The notes: a model not told the origin generated them from the letters alone. A stretch of DNA of 64,000 bases from Leptodactylus fallax (GCA_947044405.1 CAMRHE010000035.1:9645501-9709500), one strand, 5' to 3'; counted from the stretch's first letter, positions 1-10,829 are shown. A program made the numbers and translations.

Positions 1-145
1 GGCTAAAACTGGCTATCATAGTGTCTGTGGAGTGGTTGGAGAGCCCAGAGGCAGAGCCGACATCTTTTGTTATTCCTAGTTTCAGCTTCCTGGTGGCCAG
101 GTGAGAATGGCCATGGTGCTGTGTCCCCCAATGAAATAAGTGAGA
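1..145 (-). mobile_element. Terminal repeat of a DIRS element, cut by the window edge
   Basis: This stretch matches, with divergence, the terminal repeats of the DIRS element at 8391-12050. Shared pieces in the same order are 'ctaaaactg', 'tattcctag', 'cctggtggccagg' and the terminal block 'gctgtgtcccccaatga' (113-130). That last block is also the outer end of the left repeat of the 8391 copy. It is therefore the right end of another member of the same family, with its body off the left edge. Orientation is inferred from the match. No coding part is visible. Confidence 0.7.
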
Positions 146-892
146 AATTACTCAATTTTTCAGTAACTGTATCTGAATGACCAACAGGAAATACATCAGA
201 AATAACTGCTGACTAAATATTGGTGACCTCACTAAGGAATTTGTCACAAAGGAAATTTAGGGCTGCCCAGAATTTTTTTTCTACAAACGTTACATACATA
301 ACAAAGGTACTTTTCTTTGTCATTGTAATGTGATTTATAAAATGGTGGTAGTAGTTTGATATGCTTTGGGGAGGTGATAGACTCCCTTTAACACATTTAT
401 CACCTATCCTGAGGACAGGTGTTAATCCTTGGTCTCCCCACTGCTAAATCATCAATTCCAGTAAGCCAGCAAATGGGAATTTATTAAGCCATTTGCGCCA
501 GTTTTCTGATAGAAAAAAAAAAGTCTAAATGTTTTGCACAAGTCATACCATTTTTGTTTTTCAAGTTTAGAAAATAAACAGAAAACATACATCTACAGAA
601 CAGTTTTGCGTAACAAAGTATGTAAATATTTGCTACACTACAAGGCAAAAGACAAGTAATGAAGGGTGATAAGGAAAGAGACAGGATGTGAAAGAGGAGA
701 GGGCGGGTAGGTAACATTTACATCTCCGCAAGATAGGCAGAGTCTGCCCATATTAGAGGAGCAGGCAGTGGCTAGATGGAGAGAATAAGCCTATTTGAAG
801 AAAATAGGTAGTGTATTTGATCAATGAGGACCAAATTTGGAGGAATTTTGAGTGTCTGTGAGAACATGTGTTTCTACTGTTCTTACTTCTTT
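146..892. other. Intron 9 of MMS22L, no gene seen
   Basis: Low-complexity AT-rich DNA left of exon 9. Reading frames here are short and match nothing I recognise. No splice-flanked exon continuing the MMS22L protein was found, so the next coding exon is probably outside the window. Confidence 0.5.
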
Positions 893-896
893 AAAG

Positions 897-1424
897 GGAT
901 TCTATCATTGGGGAAACATGTTTTTAACTGAAGCAATGTTGGAATAGCCTTTATAAAGGCTATTCTACCCCTACTTTACTTTTCTTCTCCTTGCCGCCGT
1001 TTGTCCAAAAAAAAATTTTATTCTCATATGTAAATGATGCTCAGGGAGCACAGGGGGCATTCCCCCTGTGCTCTGAGCACACCATAGTCATCCCTGCAAC
1101 CCCGCCTCCAGCGCTGCTTTTTCCCGCCCCCTGCATCATCTTCTGTTCATCTTCATCTTGCTCTGTCGGCCATTTTGCTGGAGTACGCTGGTGTAAGAAA
1201 CTAAAGAAAAATGGCCGACAGAGCATGTGCAGTTGACCCTGCCACTTCGGGTTCAGGCAGAGCCGACTGTGCTCCCTGAGCATAATTTGCATATGAGAAT
1301 AAAACGTTTTTCTGGACAAACGGCGGCACGGAGAAGAAAAGTAAAGGTAGAAGTAGAATAGCCTTTATAAAGGCTATTCCAACATTGCTTCAGTTAAAAA
1401 CATGTTTCCCCAATGATGGAATCC
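897..1424. repeat. Foldback (MITE-like) element with about 158-bp arms
   Basis: Bases 897-1055 are the inverted complement of 1267-1424 with scattered changes: 'ggattctatcattgggg' at the left is answered by 'ccccaatgatggaatcc' at the right. The arms share 'aatagcctttataaaggct', itself a palindrome, and 'gccgtttgtcc'. The 210-bp centre holds a second, inner inverted pair ('gctctgtcggccatttt' and 'aaaatggccgacagagc'). No transposase is present, so this is a non-autonomous DNA element. I could not fix a target duplication, so the superfamily is open. Confidence 0.75.
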
Positions 1425-1715
1425 TTGTAAAACGTTGGCACAGCTTAGCTAGAAGGCCAAGGGCCACAGTGGATGTAATACATTTACTGTAATTTGTTGA
1501 CTCTTACTACATTTGAACCATCTTACCTGAGATTTGAGTATATTATGTGAAAAAACTTATAGCATCTCACTGGAAAGATCACTGGATGCAGCAAAGTCAC
1601 AGAAGGTTCTGTTTTAAAATCTAATACCTACAGCAGGCAAGGGCTACAAAGTGGTCCAATATGTATTTTCTCCTTTATAAAGATGCACAATTCATGAAAA
1701 CAAAAAAAAACTCAC
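1425..1715. other. Intron 9 sequence next to exon 9
   Basis: No gene or repeat recognised. It includes the splice donor side of exon 9, at 1711-1715. Confidence 0.5.
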
Positions 1716-1895
1716 ATGCTTTTCTGAAATACCATTGCGATCTAGTTGATACAATGGTGAAAGATGTGAAGTTAGCCACCAGCTGAATCCCAGAGGGTCT
1801 TTACACTGCACCACACTACAAATGGGATGTGCTCCAGTTCCACTGGATCCCTGAAGTATATGCCTCAACAAAGTATTCATCAACATCCAGAAATT
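1716..1895 (-). CDS. MMS22L: MMS22L coding exon 9
   Basis: A 180-bp exon (60 codons, phase 0 at both ends). The acceptor AG is at 1896-1897 after a T-rich tract and the donor GTGAG is at 1715-1711. The frame begins N-F-W and contains the block CKDPLGFSWW, followed by a stretch ending in DRNGISEKH. This matches the vertebrate MMS22L segment around its 'RDPLGFSWW' motif, part of the MMS22L N-terminal domain. It joins exon 8 at the same point as in the mammalian protein. The middle (roughly codons 16-32) is the least conserved part. No stop or frameshift is seen. This is the last exon of the gene in the window. Confidence 0.93.
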
Positions 1896-2950
1896 CTAAA
1901 ATAAAAAAAGCATACAAATTATACCTAAATCACTGTGTTCCTACAAAAATATACTGTCTAGAAGAAAAAAAACACCATGAATGATCATACCAAAGAACCA
2001 CAGTATCACATTTCTTTTTCTAGAACATCCACAACAAAAATAAGCAGTGTCCAGATTCATTTGTTTCTGTGGACAGTTTTGTGGAGGCCTATCAATATCT
2101 GTATACTCATTCATGAAACACACATACTAGATTTGTGGTATACCAGGACTGGACAAAACTTGGTTGCCAGAAAATCATCACTGGTGTATAGGTTTCACTA
2201 TCTCTAGCTCTATGTCCGTTAGGGTATGTTAAGATCATATTTTAACCATCTATTTAGTGGATCAATTTAAACTGATCTGCTAAAAACAGATGCCAGTTCT
2301 GTTTGCTCTCCTGAATCACTATACAAGTCCAGGAAGCTGCATGCTGTAGCAAGGAATAGGACACTCACATGCAACTCCCATTACAGGGGAATAAGGAAGG
2401 TGTGGAACAAAGCACCACTTTGGCTACTGTAGAGGAAACAGGGGAACGTACTTCTGTAGTCACTGTGAAGGATAAAAGGAACTCCTATTGCCACTGTAGG
2501 CTAAAAGTGGGAACAAAGCTCTCCCGTGAGTACCATATGTACAGGGAGGACAAGGCACTACTAAGGCTATTGCGAGGTAGGAACAGCAGTGAATACAATG
2601 GCGAAATGGGAGGACAAGGCATTAATACAAATATTAGAGTGGGGTGGAAAGCACCATTAGGTCACATTCTTAAGTATTTGCTGCCAAAAAAAGGTTTGGG
2701 GAAAACAAAAAACTCAGATATGCTAACCCTACTATAACACCATTCCACAGCATTTTTTGTTTTTGAATTTATTTTTTTATTTCCCGCCTTCCAAAAGCCA
2801 AAACTTTTCTTTTTAATTCTCATTCATTCTCATATTAAGGCTTATTTTTTGCAGGACAAATTTTACATAATAATAATAATAAATACTAACAACAATAATA
2901 ACAACAATAAAAGTAATAAACACTATTATTATTAATAAACAGAGTGTAAC
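1896..2950. other. Intron 8, left part, with AT-rich microsatellite
   Basis: No exon seen. A 122-codon frame at 2369-2737 on the plus strand has no recognisable motif and is probably chance. Positions 2866-2945 are a degenerate (TAA)n/(CAA)n microsatellite. Confidence 0.5.
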
Positions 2951-3990
2951 TCACCTCTCCTGGGCTCCAGCACAGGTCTTCTGTCCACAGAGACATCTCT
3001 AAATGACGTTAGAGACGCCTCAGCGGTCACGTTGGAGTCTTCACGCAAAATGTCAACGGCATAATGTTACATGGGTTATGTTGCCGTCATATTGCATCAT
3101 GTGATCAAACATAATAAAAATTGTACAATGGAGAAAAAAAAACGACATGGACCGCACATCCCAATCTTATACTTTGATCTAATGCTTCTCAGCAAAATCT
3201 ACAAAAATTAACACAAGGTTATTCGTATACATATTGAGCAAGGTGCCTACTAGCCACTTCATGGCGACCTCTATATAGTGGGTCCCCCTACTCTACTGGG
3301 TATGGAGTTGCACAGCGACCACCACCATCGCAATGCAGCGCCCATAGGGGGAGCGACCCAGCAACACCCTTGCTGATAGACCAAGCCCCCAGGCTCTGGG
3401 CCACACGACCCCACAGGAGCAGCAGACACCATGCAGCACCGCACCATGTTAATATATCTCAAAAAAATTCACCTTACCATACAGTGTCAGTCAGAGGACT
3501 GAGAGCTAGTAAGTGGGTTTCTTTTGCAGTCTCCTGCTAATTAAAAACACCTGGGCCAAATGGGAGTAGAGCTGGTACCAAGTGAGGGGACAGACTTACC
3601 ATAACACAATGGAGTGGTGTGGTCCAGAGCCTGGGGGCAATGGTGTTGCTGGACCGCTTGGTCGCTGCCCCTCTAGACGCTGCATTTCGGTGTTGGTGGT
3701 CGCTGTGCAGCGCCACACCCAATAGAGTAGGGACCCACTATATAGAGGTCGCCGTGAAGTGGCTCGTGTGCTTATGCACCTTGATCAATATGTATACCAA
3801 GAACCTCATGTTCATTTTTGTAGATTTTGCTGAAAAGTATTAGAACAATAAGATTGGGATGAACAGTCCATGTCTTTTTTTTCTCCATAAGTATAATAAA
3901 AATTGTAATTCTCTTCGGCTCTGGTCTCCTGTTCACAGAGATGTCTCTGAATGACATCAGAGACCGCTGAGGCCTGTGATTAGTTTCACC
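2951..3990. repeat. Large foldback repeat with inner inverted arms and outer direct copies
   Basis: About 3125-3362 and 3660-3895 are inverted complements of each other (about 240 bp, with differences). For example, 'gacctctatatagtgggtc' at about 3269 is answered by 'gacccactatatagaggtc' at about 3732. The pairing continues inwards more weakly ('ccccaggctctgggcc' against 'ccagagcctgggggc'). Outside the arms, 2965-3030 and 3915-3978 are direct repeats of each other ('cacagagacatctctaaatga' type). No protein or hammerhead-like core is seen. It is probably a non-autonomous element, or a snap-back copy of one. Confidence 0.65.
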
Positions 3991-4179
3991 TTCCCGGAGC
4001 CTCCGATCATTATACATTGGGGTCTGAAGTAGAACAATGTTTCGTGAGTGGCGAACCCCAAGAATATCGGGTTTGGAAGATTTTTGGAAAATTCGTAAAG
4101 AAAACTGTATGGGCCACTATAGTGGAAGAGTGAAGAAATCAGGCGATACCTTTTAGAGGCTAACTGAGTATATTTATAA

Positions 4180-4213
4180 GTAAGCTTTCAGGAGTACTAG
4201 CTCCCTTCATCAG
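4180..4213 (-). ncRNA. Hammerhead-ribozyme-like core in PLE-A
   Basis: On the minus strand CTGATGA (4213-4207) is followed by a possible stem II (AGGGAG...CTCCT, 5 bp with one bulged G and a short loop) and then GAAA (4189-4186). These are the two invariant core blocks of hammerhead ribozymes in the correct order and spacing. Penelope-like elements are known to carry such motifs in their terminal repeats. Stems I and III and the cleavage site were not modelled, so activity is not claimed. Confidence 0.55.
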
Positions 4214-4436
4214 ACATGGTGTGATACAAGAACTGAAAATTCACAGATTTTTATACACATTGTCTTCAAAGGATTTTAGAGTCCTTAAAAAAACCAAAAC
4301 AAAATGCAATCTAAGTAGAGAAGTTATTTACAACAGGTCAAAAAACAATCTGGAAAGTTGTGGTGCGTGACAGAGGGATCTGTTATCTGTTTGCTATCAG
4401 GAGGTGATTTGTGACTATCACAGTTCATACATAGTG

Positions 4437-4682
4437 TGACATGAAGCTGGCATGAATATTAAGTCCAAATTGCAGAGTTTGAAATTTTTGCATAAATTTG
4501 TACTCCCATTCTTTCCTTTTCTCCTGCGTCTTAAAATGTCCCATTAACACCACAACCCGCAAATCTTCAATAGAGTGGTTTTCTCCGGAGAAATGTGCGG
4601 CCACTGGGAGATCGGTTCTGTTGTTATTAATACTGGATCTGTGTGAGTTAATTCGTTGACTGAGTCTCTGCCCTGTTTCCCC
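4437..4682 (-). pseudogene. Penelope-type GIY-YIG endonuclease fragment
   Basis: Read on the minus strand, 4682 to 4437 gives about 81 open codons ending in a stop. The frame starts at a GETGQRL motif, the part of the GIY-YIG nuclease just after the second conserved half. It continues with INSHRSSI, PVAAHFSGENHSIEDLRV and WEYKFM (the catalytic-side E and W-E-Y-K), and ends near GLN...FMSHY. This order is characteristic of the endonuclease domain at the C-terminus of Penelope-like reverse transcriptases, which nicks target DNA. The reverse transcriptase and the GIY half are missing because the copy is 5'-truncated exactly where the inverted arm begins. Confidence 0.85.
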
Positions 4683-4798
4683 CTAGTACTCCTGAAAGCT
4701 TACTTATAAATATACTCAGTTAGCCTCTAAAATTTATCGCCTGATTTCTTCACTCTTCCACTACTTTCAATGGCTAACACGGTACAACATTATACTAC

Positions 4799-4995
4799 TA
4801 TGGGCCGCTATAGGGCATTATGAGGGGTAGAGGGGACACTATGGGACATTATACTGTGTGGATTGGCCACTGTGGGACACTATATTGTATGGAGGCCACT
4901 GTGAGACATTACAGTGTGTGGAGGGGCATTATAGTGTGAGGAGGGGCCACTGTGGATCATTATACCGTGTGGAGGGGCCACTATGGGACATTATT
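4799..4995. repeat. Minisatellite, unit about 32-40 bp
   Basis: About five to six degenerate tandem copies of a unit like 'ggggccactatgggacatta' plus 'tactgtgtgga'. Copies vary in length and carry point changes. Confidence 0.75.
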
Positions 4996-5346
4996 CTTAA
5001 AGTTGCCATGCTTAAAGTTCAAACATCTACCATATATGTATGGTGGATTTTGGGAAAGGGTTAAAGTAAAGAATGTGTATTGCTGTCTTTTAATTGGTGG
5101 TTTCTAGACCTAGCAAGATTTATATACATACATACATACATAAGCACCGTATATAATGAAAAGTATTTAGAATAATTTTACCATGTTGTAGTATTAGTAA
5201 ATATGGTACATATTGTATGATGATCACAATATACTTTTAAGTAGAACAGAAAACGTTTTTTTTCTTTTCCAAGAATTTCTTTATGGCAGTGTAGTGCTAC
5301 ATTAGGATTAAAATATGAAAAGACTACTGATGCTAGTACTGTTTAC
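4996..5346. other. Intron 8, right part
   Basis: AT-rich, with a short (TACA)n run at about 5121-5141. The splice donor of exon 8 (GTAAAC on the minus strand) is at 5346-5341. Nothing else is recognised. Confidence 0.5.
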
Positions 5347-5460
5347 CTCGGAAGATGATCCTTTGCTTCTATGATCAAGAAGTTGAATAAGTAAAGTCCA
5401 CATCTCCTTAATACATAGACAAGGATAAATATGACTACTCAGAGCTTCAGATGGGCGTAC
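5347..5460 (-). CDS. MMS22L: MMS22L coding exon 8
   Basis: A 114-bp exon of exactly 38 codons, phase 0 at both ends. The acceptor is CAG at 5463-5461 and the donor GTAAAC at 5346-5341. The translation begins VRPSEAL and contains PCLCIKEMW, then LLDHRSK near the end. This is almost residue-for-residue the MMS22L block PCLCIKELW...LLDHRSK known from mammals. It follows exon 7 (ending in TKYSK) and precedes exon 9 (starting NFW), the same order as in the known protein. There are no disruptions. Confidence rests on the rare motif PCLCIKE plus correct borders and phase. Confidence 0.95.
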
Positions 5461-5462
5461 CT

Positions 5463-6140
5463 GGTGGTAAAGCAAACCGTTATGGACTTCAGATTTTAAG
5501 AGGTTTTAATTTCTTTATCACCCGTGTTAACAATTACTTTTGGAACCAATGAAACCACAAAAACAATATCATAACAAAAGAATGACAACTTTGCACTTGA
5601 GTAAAACAAAAGCAATGGCCATTCAGAAAGGGATTTTGTTTTTCTTCAAGATCAGATATGCAATGTGACTGGCAAATGCTCCCAAAGGACACAGAACAAT
5701 ATTTATTGCCTTACATAAGGATAGTATAACACAGATCCATTACCAGTTCACCATGTATAGTTATTTCCCCGTAAATGCTCATGCAGGTTTACTTCTCACC
5801 AAAAACAGTCAATACATAACATACCTCTTTATTGTAGAATTCTGAAAGGACAGGTCATAAGTATCTATGACAAGTGTTTTGTTAAAAAACAGTTATAGCA
5901 TATTCAAAACACTCCAGTCACGAGTAATCCTATGCAAATTAAAGGTTTCTGAAACGCTTTTATGATCACTATTTTTCCACAGCCCGACTTCTTCTCCTGA
6001 ACAAAAGTCAGTGATTGTAATGACGCAAGAGAAGAACAGACCACAAAAAAGATGCTTCAATGCTCCAGAGACAAAAGGGGCACATTTAGCAACACTTTTG
6101 AACTTTGCACCGTCTAAAACTAGGAATCACATTTGTAGTT
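5463..6140. other. Intron 7, right of exon 8
   Basis: No gene, structured RNA or clear repeat recognised. Confidence 0.45.
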
Positions 6141-6145
6141 TGACG

Positions 6146-6356
6146 CTAGGTTCACAATAGCGTTCGGCTTTCCGTTCTTCGGCTCACCCATGGAAACCCA
6201 CGGCCCCATAGGCTATAATGGGGTCTGCCGGGTTTCTGCCTGAAAAATGCGGAGAGAAAAGTCCTGCAAGCAGAACTTTTATCTCCGCATTTTTCAAGCG
6301 GATTCGGGACAGAAACCCCAAACGGAGTTCAAACGCTGGTGTGAATCCAGCCTTAG
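6146..6356. repeat. MITE with central hairpin (family M1, copy 1)
   Basis: Related to copies at 20830-21050 and 44938-45140. Shared words are 'cccatagactataatgggt'-type sequence, 'aaaaatgcggagagaaaag', 'cctgcaagcag' and an end resembling 'ggtgtgaatccagcc'. The block 'gcggagagaaaagtcctgc' is followed by its own complement, giving a hairpin of about 20 bp. There is no coding potential. Confidence 0.65.
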
Positions 6357-6890
6357 ATATATTTCTAGAAGCACCAAATTTCCATCTTACAAAGTGTCGA
6401 GCTTCACCACGAGACAAATATTTGGCGCAAAACATGTAGACAAAATCCTTAAACAGTAGTTTTAACCACCTCCAACAACCCTCTGCCTGACACTGCCCTT
6501 CTGACATTGAAGAGCTTAAATAGCACATAAAGGCATCAATTTTTCAAAAGTGTTGAGCCAGTCGTATTTCTCTGTTCTTTCTGGTGCACACTTTTCATAT
6601 GTTGTAAATGCCAGGCACCATAAATGATGGTGCAAATGTAGAAAGAAATGTGTTGGACTTCTATTGATAAATATGCCCAAAAGAATCCAAACAAGATCCT
6701 CACATGACATCTGGTAATCTCAATGTCAATAATGTAAAGGGACACTTTTGTTTTGTTTTTTTTTGTGACTGTTTCCAAGTTCTCTTTGTTTTTACGCTCC
6801 ATATATAAGCTCACCCATTTTGTTATACATGACTACAGAATTCAAGATGTACATAAGGCAATTAATTATTTGGCACTCAAACAAGCCATG
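6357..6890. other. Intron 7 stretch without recognised feature
   Basis: AT-rich. Several short frames on both strands, none with a motif. Confidence 0.4.
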
Positions 6891-6894
6891 GAAA

Positions 6895-7105
6895 ACTCTG
6901 ATGAATGGGCCTAATCAGGGAGACTGGATACGCAGAATCCTCGGCATGATCAAGCAGGACACTTATTTTTTCAGGTATCCTGCTGTGATCTCTACCTCCT
7001 ATTGAAAACAATGGGAGGAAGATTCTGTGCAGAATCTGCGTGGATTCGGGGGTGGAATCTGCCCCCAAATCCGCTGCAAATTCCTATGCGCGAACGTACC
7101 CTAAA
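6895..7105. repeat. MITE (family M2, copy 1)
   Basis: Shares an arrangement with copies at 13195-13405 and 13638-13922: 'atcaagcaggac', 'cttattttttcag', a complementary 'cctgct' block (a hairpin), 'attgaaaacaatgggagg', then 'cagaatctgc' and an end resembling 'cgtacccta'. There is no coding part. Confidence 0.6.
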
Positions 7106-7289
7106 TATCTGACTACTAAGTCCTTCATGAGTTCCATTGGTGATGGATAGAGTGCCCTCCTTTCCACCATCTCTTACAGGACAGGAGGAGCTGAGCAGAT
7201 TGTCTTTTGGAAAAAGATTCAATATAAGTCATCCCTTATCCATTTATTTCTCTGTTCTTTCTTTGCTTAGAAGGAGCAATTGGGACAGA

Positions 7290-7850
7290 GTTATTAAAGT
7301 GTAACTTCCATTTTTTTTTTTTTTTCGCTGCTGTGTCGGGGAGGAGGGGGAGTGGGTGTTTGGTGACCATTTTGCAATATACTTTATTATCCTATCTAAA
7401 TTCCTTTTTATTATGAAACAGGCTGTAACATTCAACCCTTTAACTGAGCTGTTACTAGGGAAAGTCCATTCACATTTGTATTGTAAATATGCAGAGCTGA
7501 AGCATCTAACAAATGTGGGGATAGTCATATCAAATAGCTGTATCTTTGGTTTTATACCACCTAGAAAAAATGGTTCTGGTATCATAAGAAAGTTGAGACT
7601 AAAGTACTATCTATAACATATATCAGGGATATCACGATTTGAAAATACATTTAGGAATTTGAAGTTGATGTCCAGCAGTTCATGCTGCATAAAAAAAATC
7701 ACATTCCGACTGTGCTTTTAACCTGTGATATGTCTAATTATTTTACAGCTAGTACTTAAATCTTGGCAACATATAAAAGTTTTTTTTTTTTTTTTTTTTT
7801 TTTTTTTGATACCAGAACCATTTTTCTAAAACCAAAGATGCAGCCCCCCC
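7290..7850. repeat. Inverted repeat around poly-T tracts
   Basis: About 7540-7578 ('tctttggttttata...aatggttctggtatca') is answered in inverted form at 7808-7840 ('gataccagaaccattttt', then 'aaaaccaaagatgcag'). Between them is ordinary AT-rich DNA and a poly-T run at about 7781-7807. It is probably a decayed foldback element. Confidence 0.5.
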
Positions 7851-8079
7851 CACCTCCTCCCCCCAGGTAAATGCTTCAGCTTTATATCCTACATTGAGTA
7901 CAGGTGTATGGTCAGAGTCTCCCAGGCAATGCTTAGCTAGAGCATTGCTAATGGGAACTTTACTGCCTATGTTCTATTAAAAGGAAGTTTGATAGATTAA
8001 TAAAGTATAATGTTCACAACAAAATAGCAAAATTTTGTAAAAAATGTACAGCAGTGACATTGTGGGCATTACACTGTGG

Positions 8080-8233
8080 TGCGGCCCCCAAATTAAACAA
8101 GAATAAAACCTGTACCGTTTCCGTTGCAGGCCGCCAAAATCGCCTGTTCCAATGGCAACCTGGAGCCTAGTGAAGTAAAAAAAAGCCCACTTGTGGGGGG
8201 GGGCTTTTTATTATATTATTTTATTATTTTACT

Positions 8234-8264
<31 letters not shown>

Positions 8265-8385
8265 TAGAAAAAAAACTAGTCACCCTCCCCCCTTTCCCTA
8301 GAATACGTACAAAACTAAAAAATTACTGTGAAACACATACACATTAGTTATCCCTGTGTCCGAAAACACCCAGTTTGCAAACTCA
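8080..8385. repeat. Dispersed repeat fragment, related to 15710-15830
   Basis: 8280-8375 ('ctttccctagaata', 'attactgtgaaacacataca', 'tccctgtgtcc') matches 15717-15812 in the same orientation. Poly-A interrupts it at about 8246-8264. The superfamily is unknown. Confidence 0.5.
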
Positions 8386-8390
8386 CTGTA

Positions 8391-8530
8391 AAATCCTTTT
8401 CTCATATTCATTGGGGGACACAGCACCATTGGTATAGACCTGGCCACTAGGAGGCTGACACTAGGAACATGAAAAGTTGGCTCCGCCTCCAGGCTATATC
8501 TTCTTCACAGACACTGTGCTAGTCAGTTTG
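8391..8530 (-). repeat. Left inverted terminal repeat of DIRS A
   Basis: Starts with the outer block 'cattgggggacacagc' and continues through 'ggccactaggaggctgacac' and 'cctccaggctatat'. It is complementary to 11945-12048, except that the outer about 40 bp has no partner there. Confidence 0.75.
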
Positions 8531-8629
8531 TACCGCAGCAGTATGAGAGACAGAAATAAAAAGCATGGAACTAACACCACCACCCAAAAACAAACCAAAA
8601 AAAGGCTCGGGGCACGATCAACAAGGGTG

Positions 8630-8685
8630 GGATCTGTGTCCCCCAATGAATACAAAGAGAAAAAAGGATTTTACGGTGAGTACAA
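8630..8685. repeat. Internal complementary region of DIRS A
   Basis: 'ctgtgtcccccaatgaat' followed by 'agaaaaaaggatttta' is the reverse complement of the extreme left end at 8391-8424. DIRS elements carry such a copy of their joined ends and use it to rebuild termini on a circular intermediate. Confidence 0.7.
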
Positions 8686-8769
8686 AAATCCAGCACCATG
8701 GGATTTCCTAAAGCAGTCCCAGAGGGTGGGAATTACACAGCCATGTGAGCATTCTAGCACACAGCCGCT

Positions 8770-9574
8770 GCAGAGACATCAACATAAGGTGGCAACAGCA
8801 AAGGCCACGGAATGGATCAGGTAGGACCTGGAGAAGGTGTGGACAGAGGCCCAGGTTGCAGCCTTGCAGACCTGGTCGGCAGAAGCCTGATGGTGAAACG
8901 CCCAGGAGGCACCTACAGGTCTCAAGGAAGAACCGTCACATGGATAGGCAGCGGCTGATCCCTAATAGCAAACTGAAACCATCGGGAGATGGAAACTGTG
9001 GAAACAGCTAGGCTCTCCCTCAGGGAGAGCGACAAGGCGTCCTAACGACGGAAGAGGTCAGGAGACAAATAGACCCGGATTGCTTGAACCAGGTAAGAAA
9101 GAGATCCAGGAAGAAAAACGGTAAGATTATATCCTCGAGATGTGTAAGGAAGAAACCACCTGAGGGAAGAGAAGGTGGCAGGCGAAGGACAACCCTGTCC
9201 TCGTGGAGAACCAGTAAGGGAGGCTTCCAGGCAGGGAAACCAGACTGGAGACCCCGCAGATGGAAGAGATGGCCACCAGGAAGGAAACCGTCCAGGACAG
9301 AAAACAAAGGGAGAGCTCAACAAGGCTCAAAAAGGGAGCCGGAAGCAGTTTAAGGACGATTAAGATCCCACAGTTCCACGGGAGGGAGGAGCATAGTTTG
9401 TCACTCCCTGCAGATAGGTCTTCACCTGAGCACAGAAGGCCAGGGACTTCCGAAAAAGAAATAGAAAAGGCAGAAAAAACCTGCCCCTTAAGAGAAGAAA
9501 AAACCAAAACCTTGGTCCTGACCAGGCTAGAGTAAATCTAGGATCCAGTGAGAGTGGATGGAAGTCATTACCCT
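8770..9574 (-). pseudogene. DIRS tyrosine recombinase relic (element A)
   Basis: Minus-strand frames show pieces of the DIRS recombinase. In 9507-9127 there is FLVAI followed by a decayed 'SARR'-like Arg-I region, then HEDRVVLRLPP and VVSSLH. At about 8900-8790 there is DQVCKAATWASVHTF followed by SRSYL, which corresponds to the conserved block around the catalytic tyrosine. Several frameshifts separate these parts. In life the enzyme would integrate the circular cDNA. It is clearly non-functional here. Confidence 0.65.
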
Positions 9575-9999
9575 CACACCATATGTAGGCCTTCCACGAG
9601 TGTTGAAATATCAGCGCACACCAAGAGATTCAGGCCCTGAGCATGAACTGGACAACAAACTCCGAAAAAACGCGTCACCTCAGGCCAGTAAACACAGCAG
9701 GTGGCAAGGTGGGTGAGGTGAAAAAAATGGTCCAAGAGAAAGAGGGCGATTAGCTGAGGAAGAGGCCAAGGAGCGTCCGCCAGCAAGAACAGGAGATTCA
9801 TGTACCAGGCCCGGCGGCGCCAATCTGGGGCTACCACTAAAATGGCTGGAACCACCTTTGTCTTGAGTTTCCAAACCCGATAGATAAAAGGACGAGGAGG
9901 GAACCAGTACAGAAGGCGGAAGTCCAACCAGGAAAGCATGAGGGTGACGGCAGCTTTGTCCTGAGGGTCCTTCGACCTGGCCATGCAGCGGGAGACCTT

Positions 10000-10811
10000 G
10001 TGGTTAAGGCGGGAGACAAAGAGATCTATGTCAGGACTGCCCAACCGGGGGCACAACTGGAGAAAGATGTTCTGGAGAATCGCAGGCAGAAGTGAAGAGA
10101 GCATGGAGGGAGCCTCAGAAGGCAGGAAACACCAGACCAGAGGGCCAGGCTCTTGGAGTCCAGGAGGAAAAACTTTCCCTGGTGCGTAACGAGGAACATG
10201 CCCAGGAATTCCATTCGCTGAGAAGGCACGAGACAGGACTTTTCCTTGCTGATGAGCCAGCCAAATCAGCGAATGGGGTCCAAAGTGATCTGCAAGCTGG
10301 TCAGTGTCCATACTAAAGGGAGCTTGCACCCGGAGGTCAAGCAAGTACAGAATCACGGGAACTCCTCTGGAACAGAGGGTAGCCAGAAGGGATGCCATCA
10401 CCTGGGAAAAACTCGGGGAGGCGAGAGTCGTGGAAGTCAATGGATGACAGGAAGTAACAGATTTCCAGGGATGTCACCAGCGACCGCAGGAGCTTCATGC
10501 GGAACCTGCGAATACGGATAAACCTGTTGCTGGTGCGTACTTAGCTTCTTCACGTCCAGGATGGGACAAAGGGAGCCATCCTTCTTGGGAACGGTGAACA
10601 GGAAGGAATGAAACCCCCCAGAAAGTTCTGAAATGGGAACAATGATGTTCAGCTGCTGAAGAGTGGAGATGGCCTGGAGAAAAAAAAACTTCCGTTTAAA
10701 ATGGAGGAGAACTCTATGGGGTAGCCGGTTGACACCACCTCTCGGACCCAGGAATAGTAGATGCAGCCAAGCCAGGTCTTCGGGAAGGAGAGCAGCAGTT
10801 TCCCCAACCAA
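10000..10811 (-). pseudogene. DIRS reverse transcriptase relic (element A)
   Basis: Minus-strand frames include VPKKDGSLCPILDVKKLS (the finger motif; an Arg has become Cys) near 10560-10620. Further on is SQVMASLLATL...GVPVILYLLDLRVQ near 10350-10420, where the catalytic box of the family (Y-L-D-D) reads Y-L-L-D. Downstream at about 10050-10000 is DIDLFVSRLNHKVS, the DIRS linker motif. The RNase H segment that should stand between the catalytic box and this linker is missing or unrecognisable. There are multiple frameshifts. Confidence 0.75.
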
Positions 10812-10829
10812 GAAAGCCCAAGAGGGGAA

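Larger units (their letters stand above)
4123..4798 (-). mobile_element. Penelope-like element, 5'-truncated, snap-back copy (PLE-A)
   Basis: The insertion carries a fragment of a Penelope-type GIY-YIG endonuclease, then about 220 bp of 3' sequence, then a hammerhead-like core and the 3' end. The last about 100 bp (4123-4200) is repeated as an inverted copy at 4683-4785, abutting the truncated coding end. The flanks 4108-4122 and 4799-4813 are 15-bp near-identical direct repeats ('tatgggccactatag', one mismatch), a plausible target duplication. One caution is that the right flank is the start of a minisatellite with similar words, so the duplication could be coincidental. Confidence 0.8.

Noticed and set aside
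2369..2737. 122-codon open frame on the plus strand
   Set aside because: Low-complexity, no recognisable motif, no codon bias evident and no splice context. It is in an intron on the opposite strand.
4799..4995. CRISPR-like array
   Set aside because: Units are contiguous and degenerate with no unique spacers, and the DNA is vertebrate: a minisatellite.
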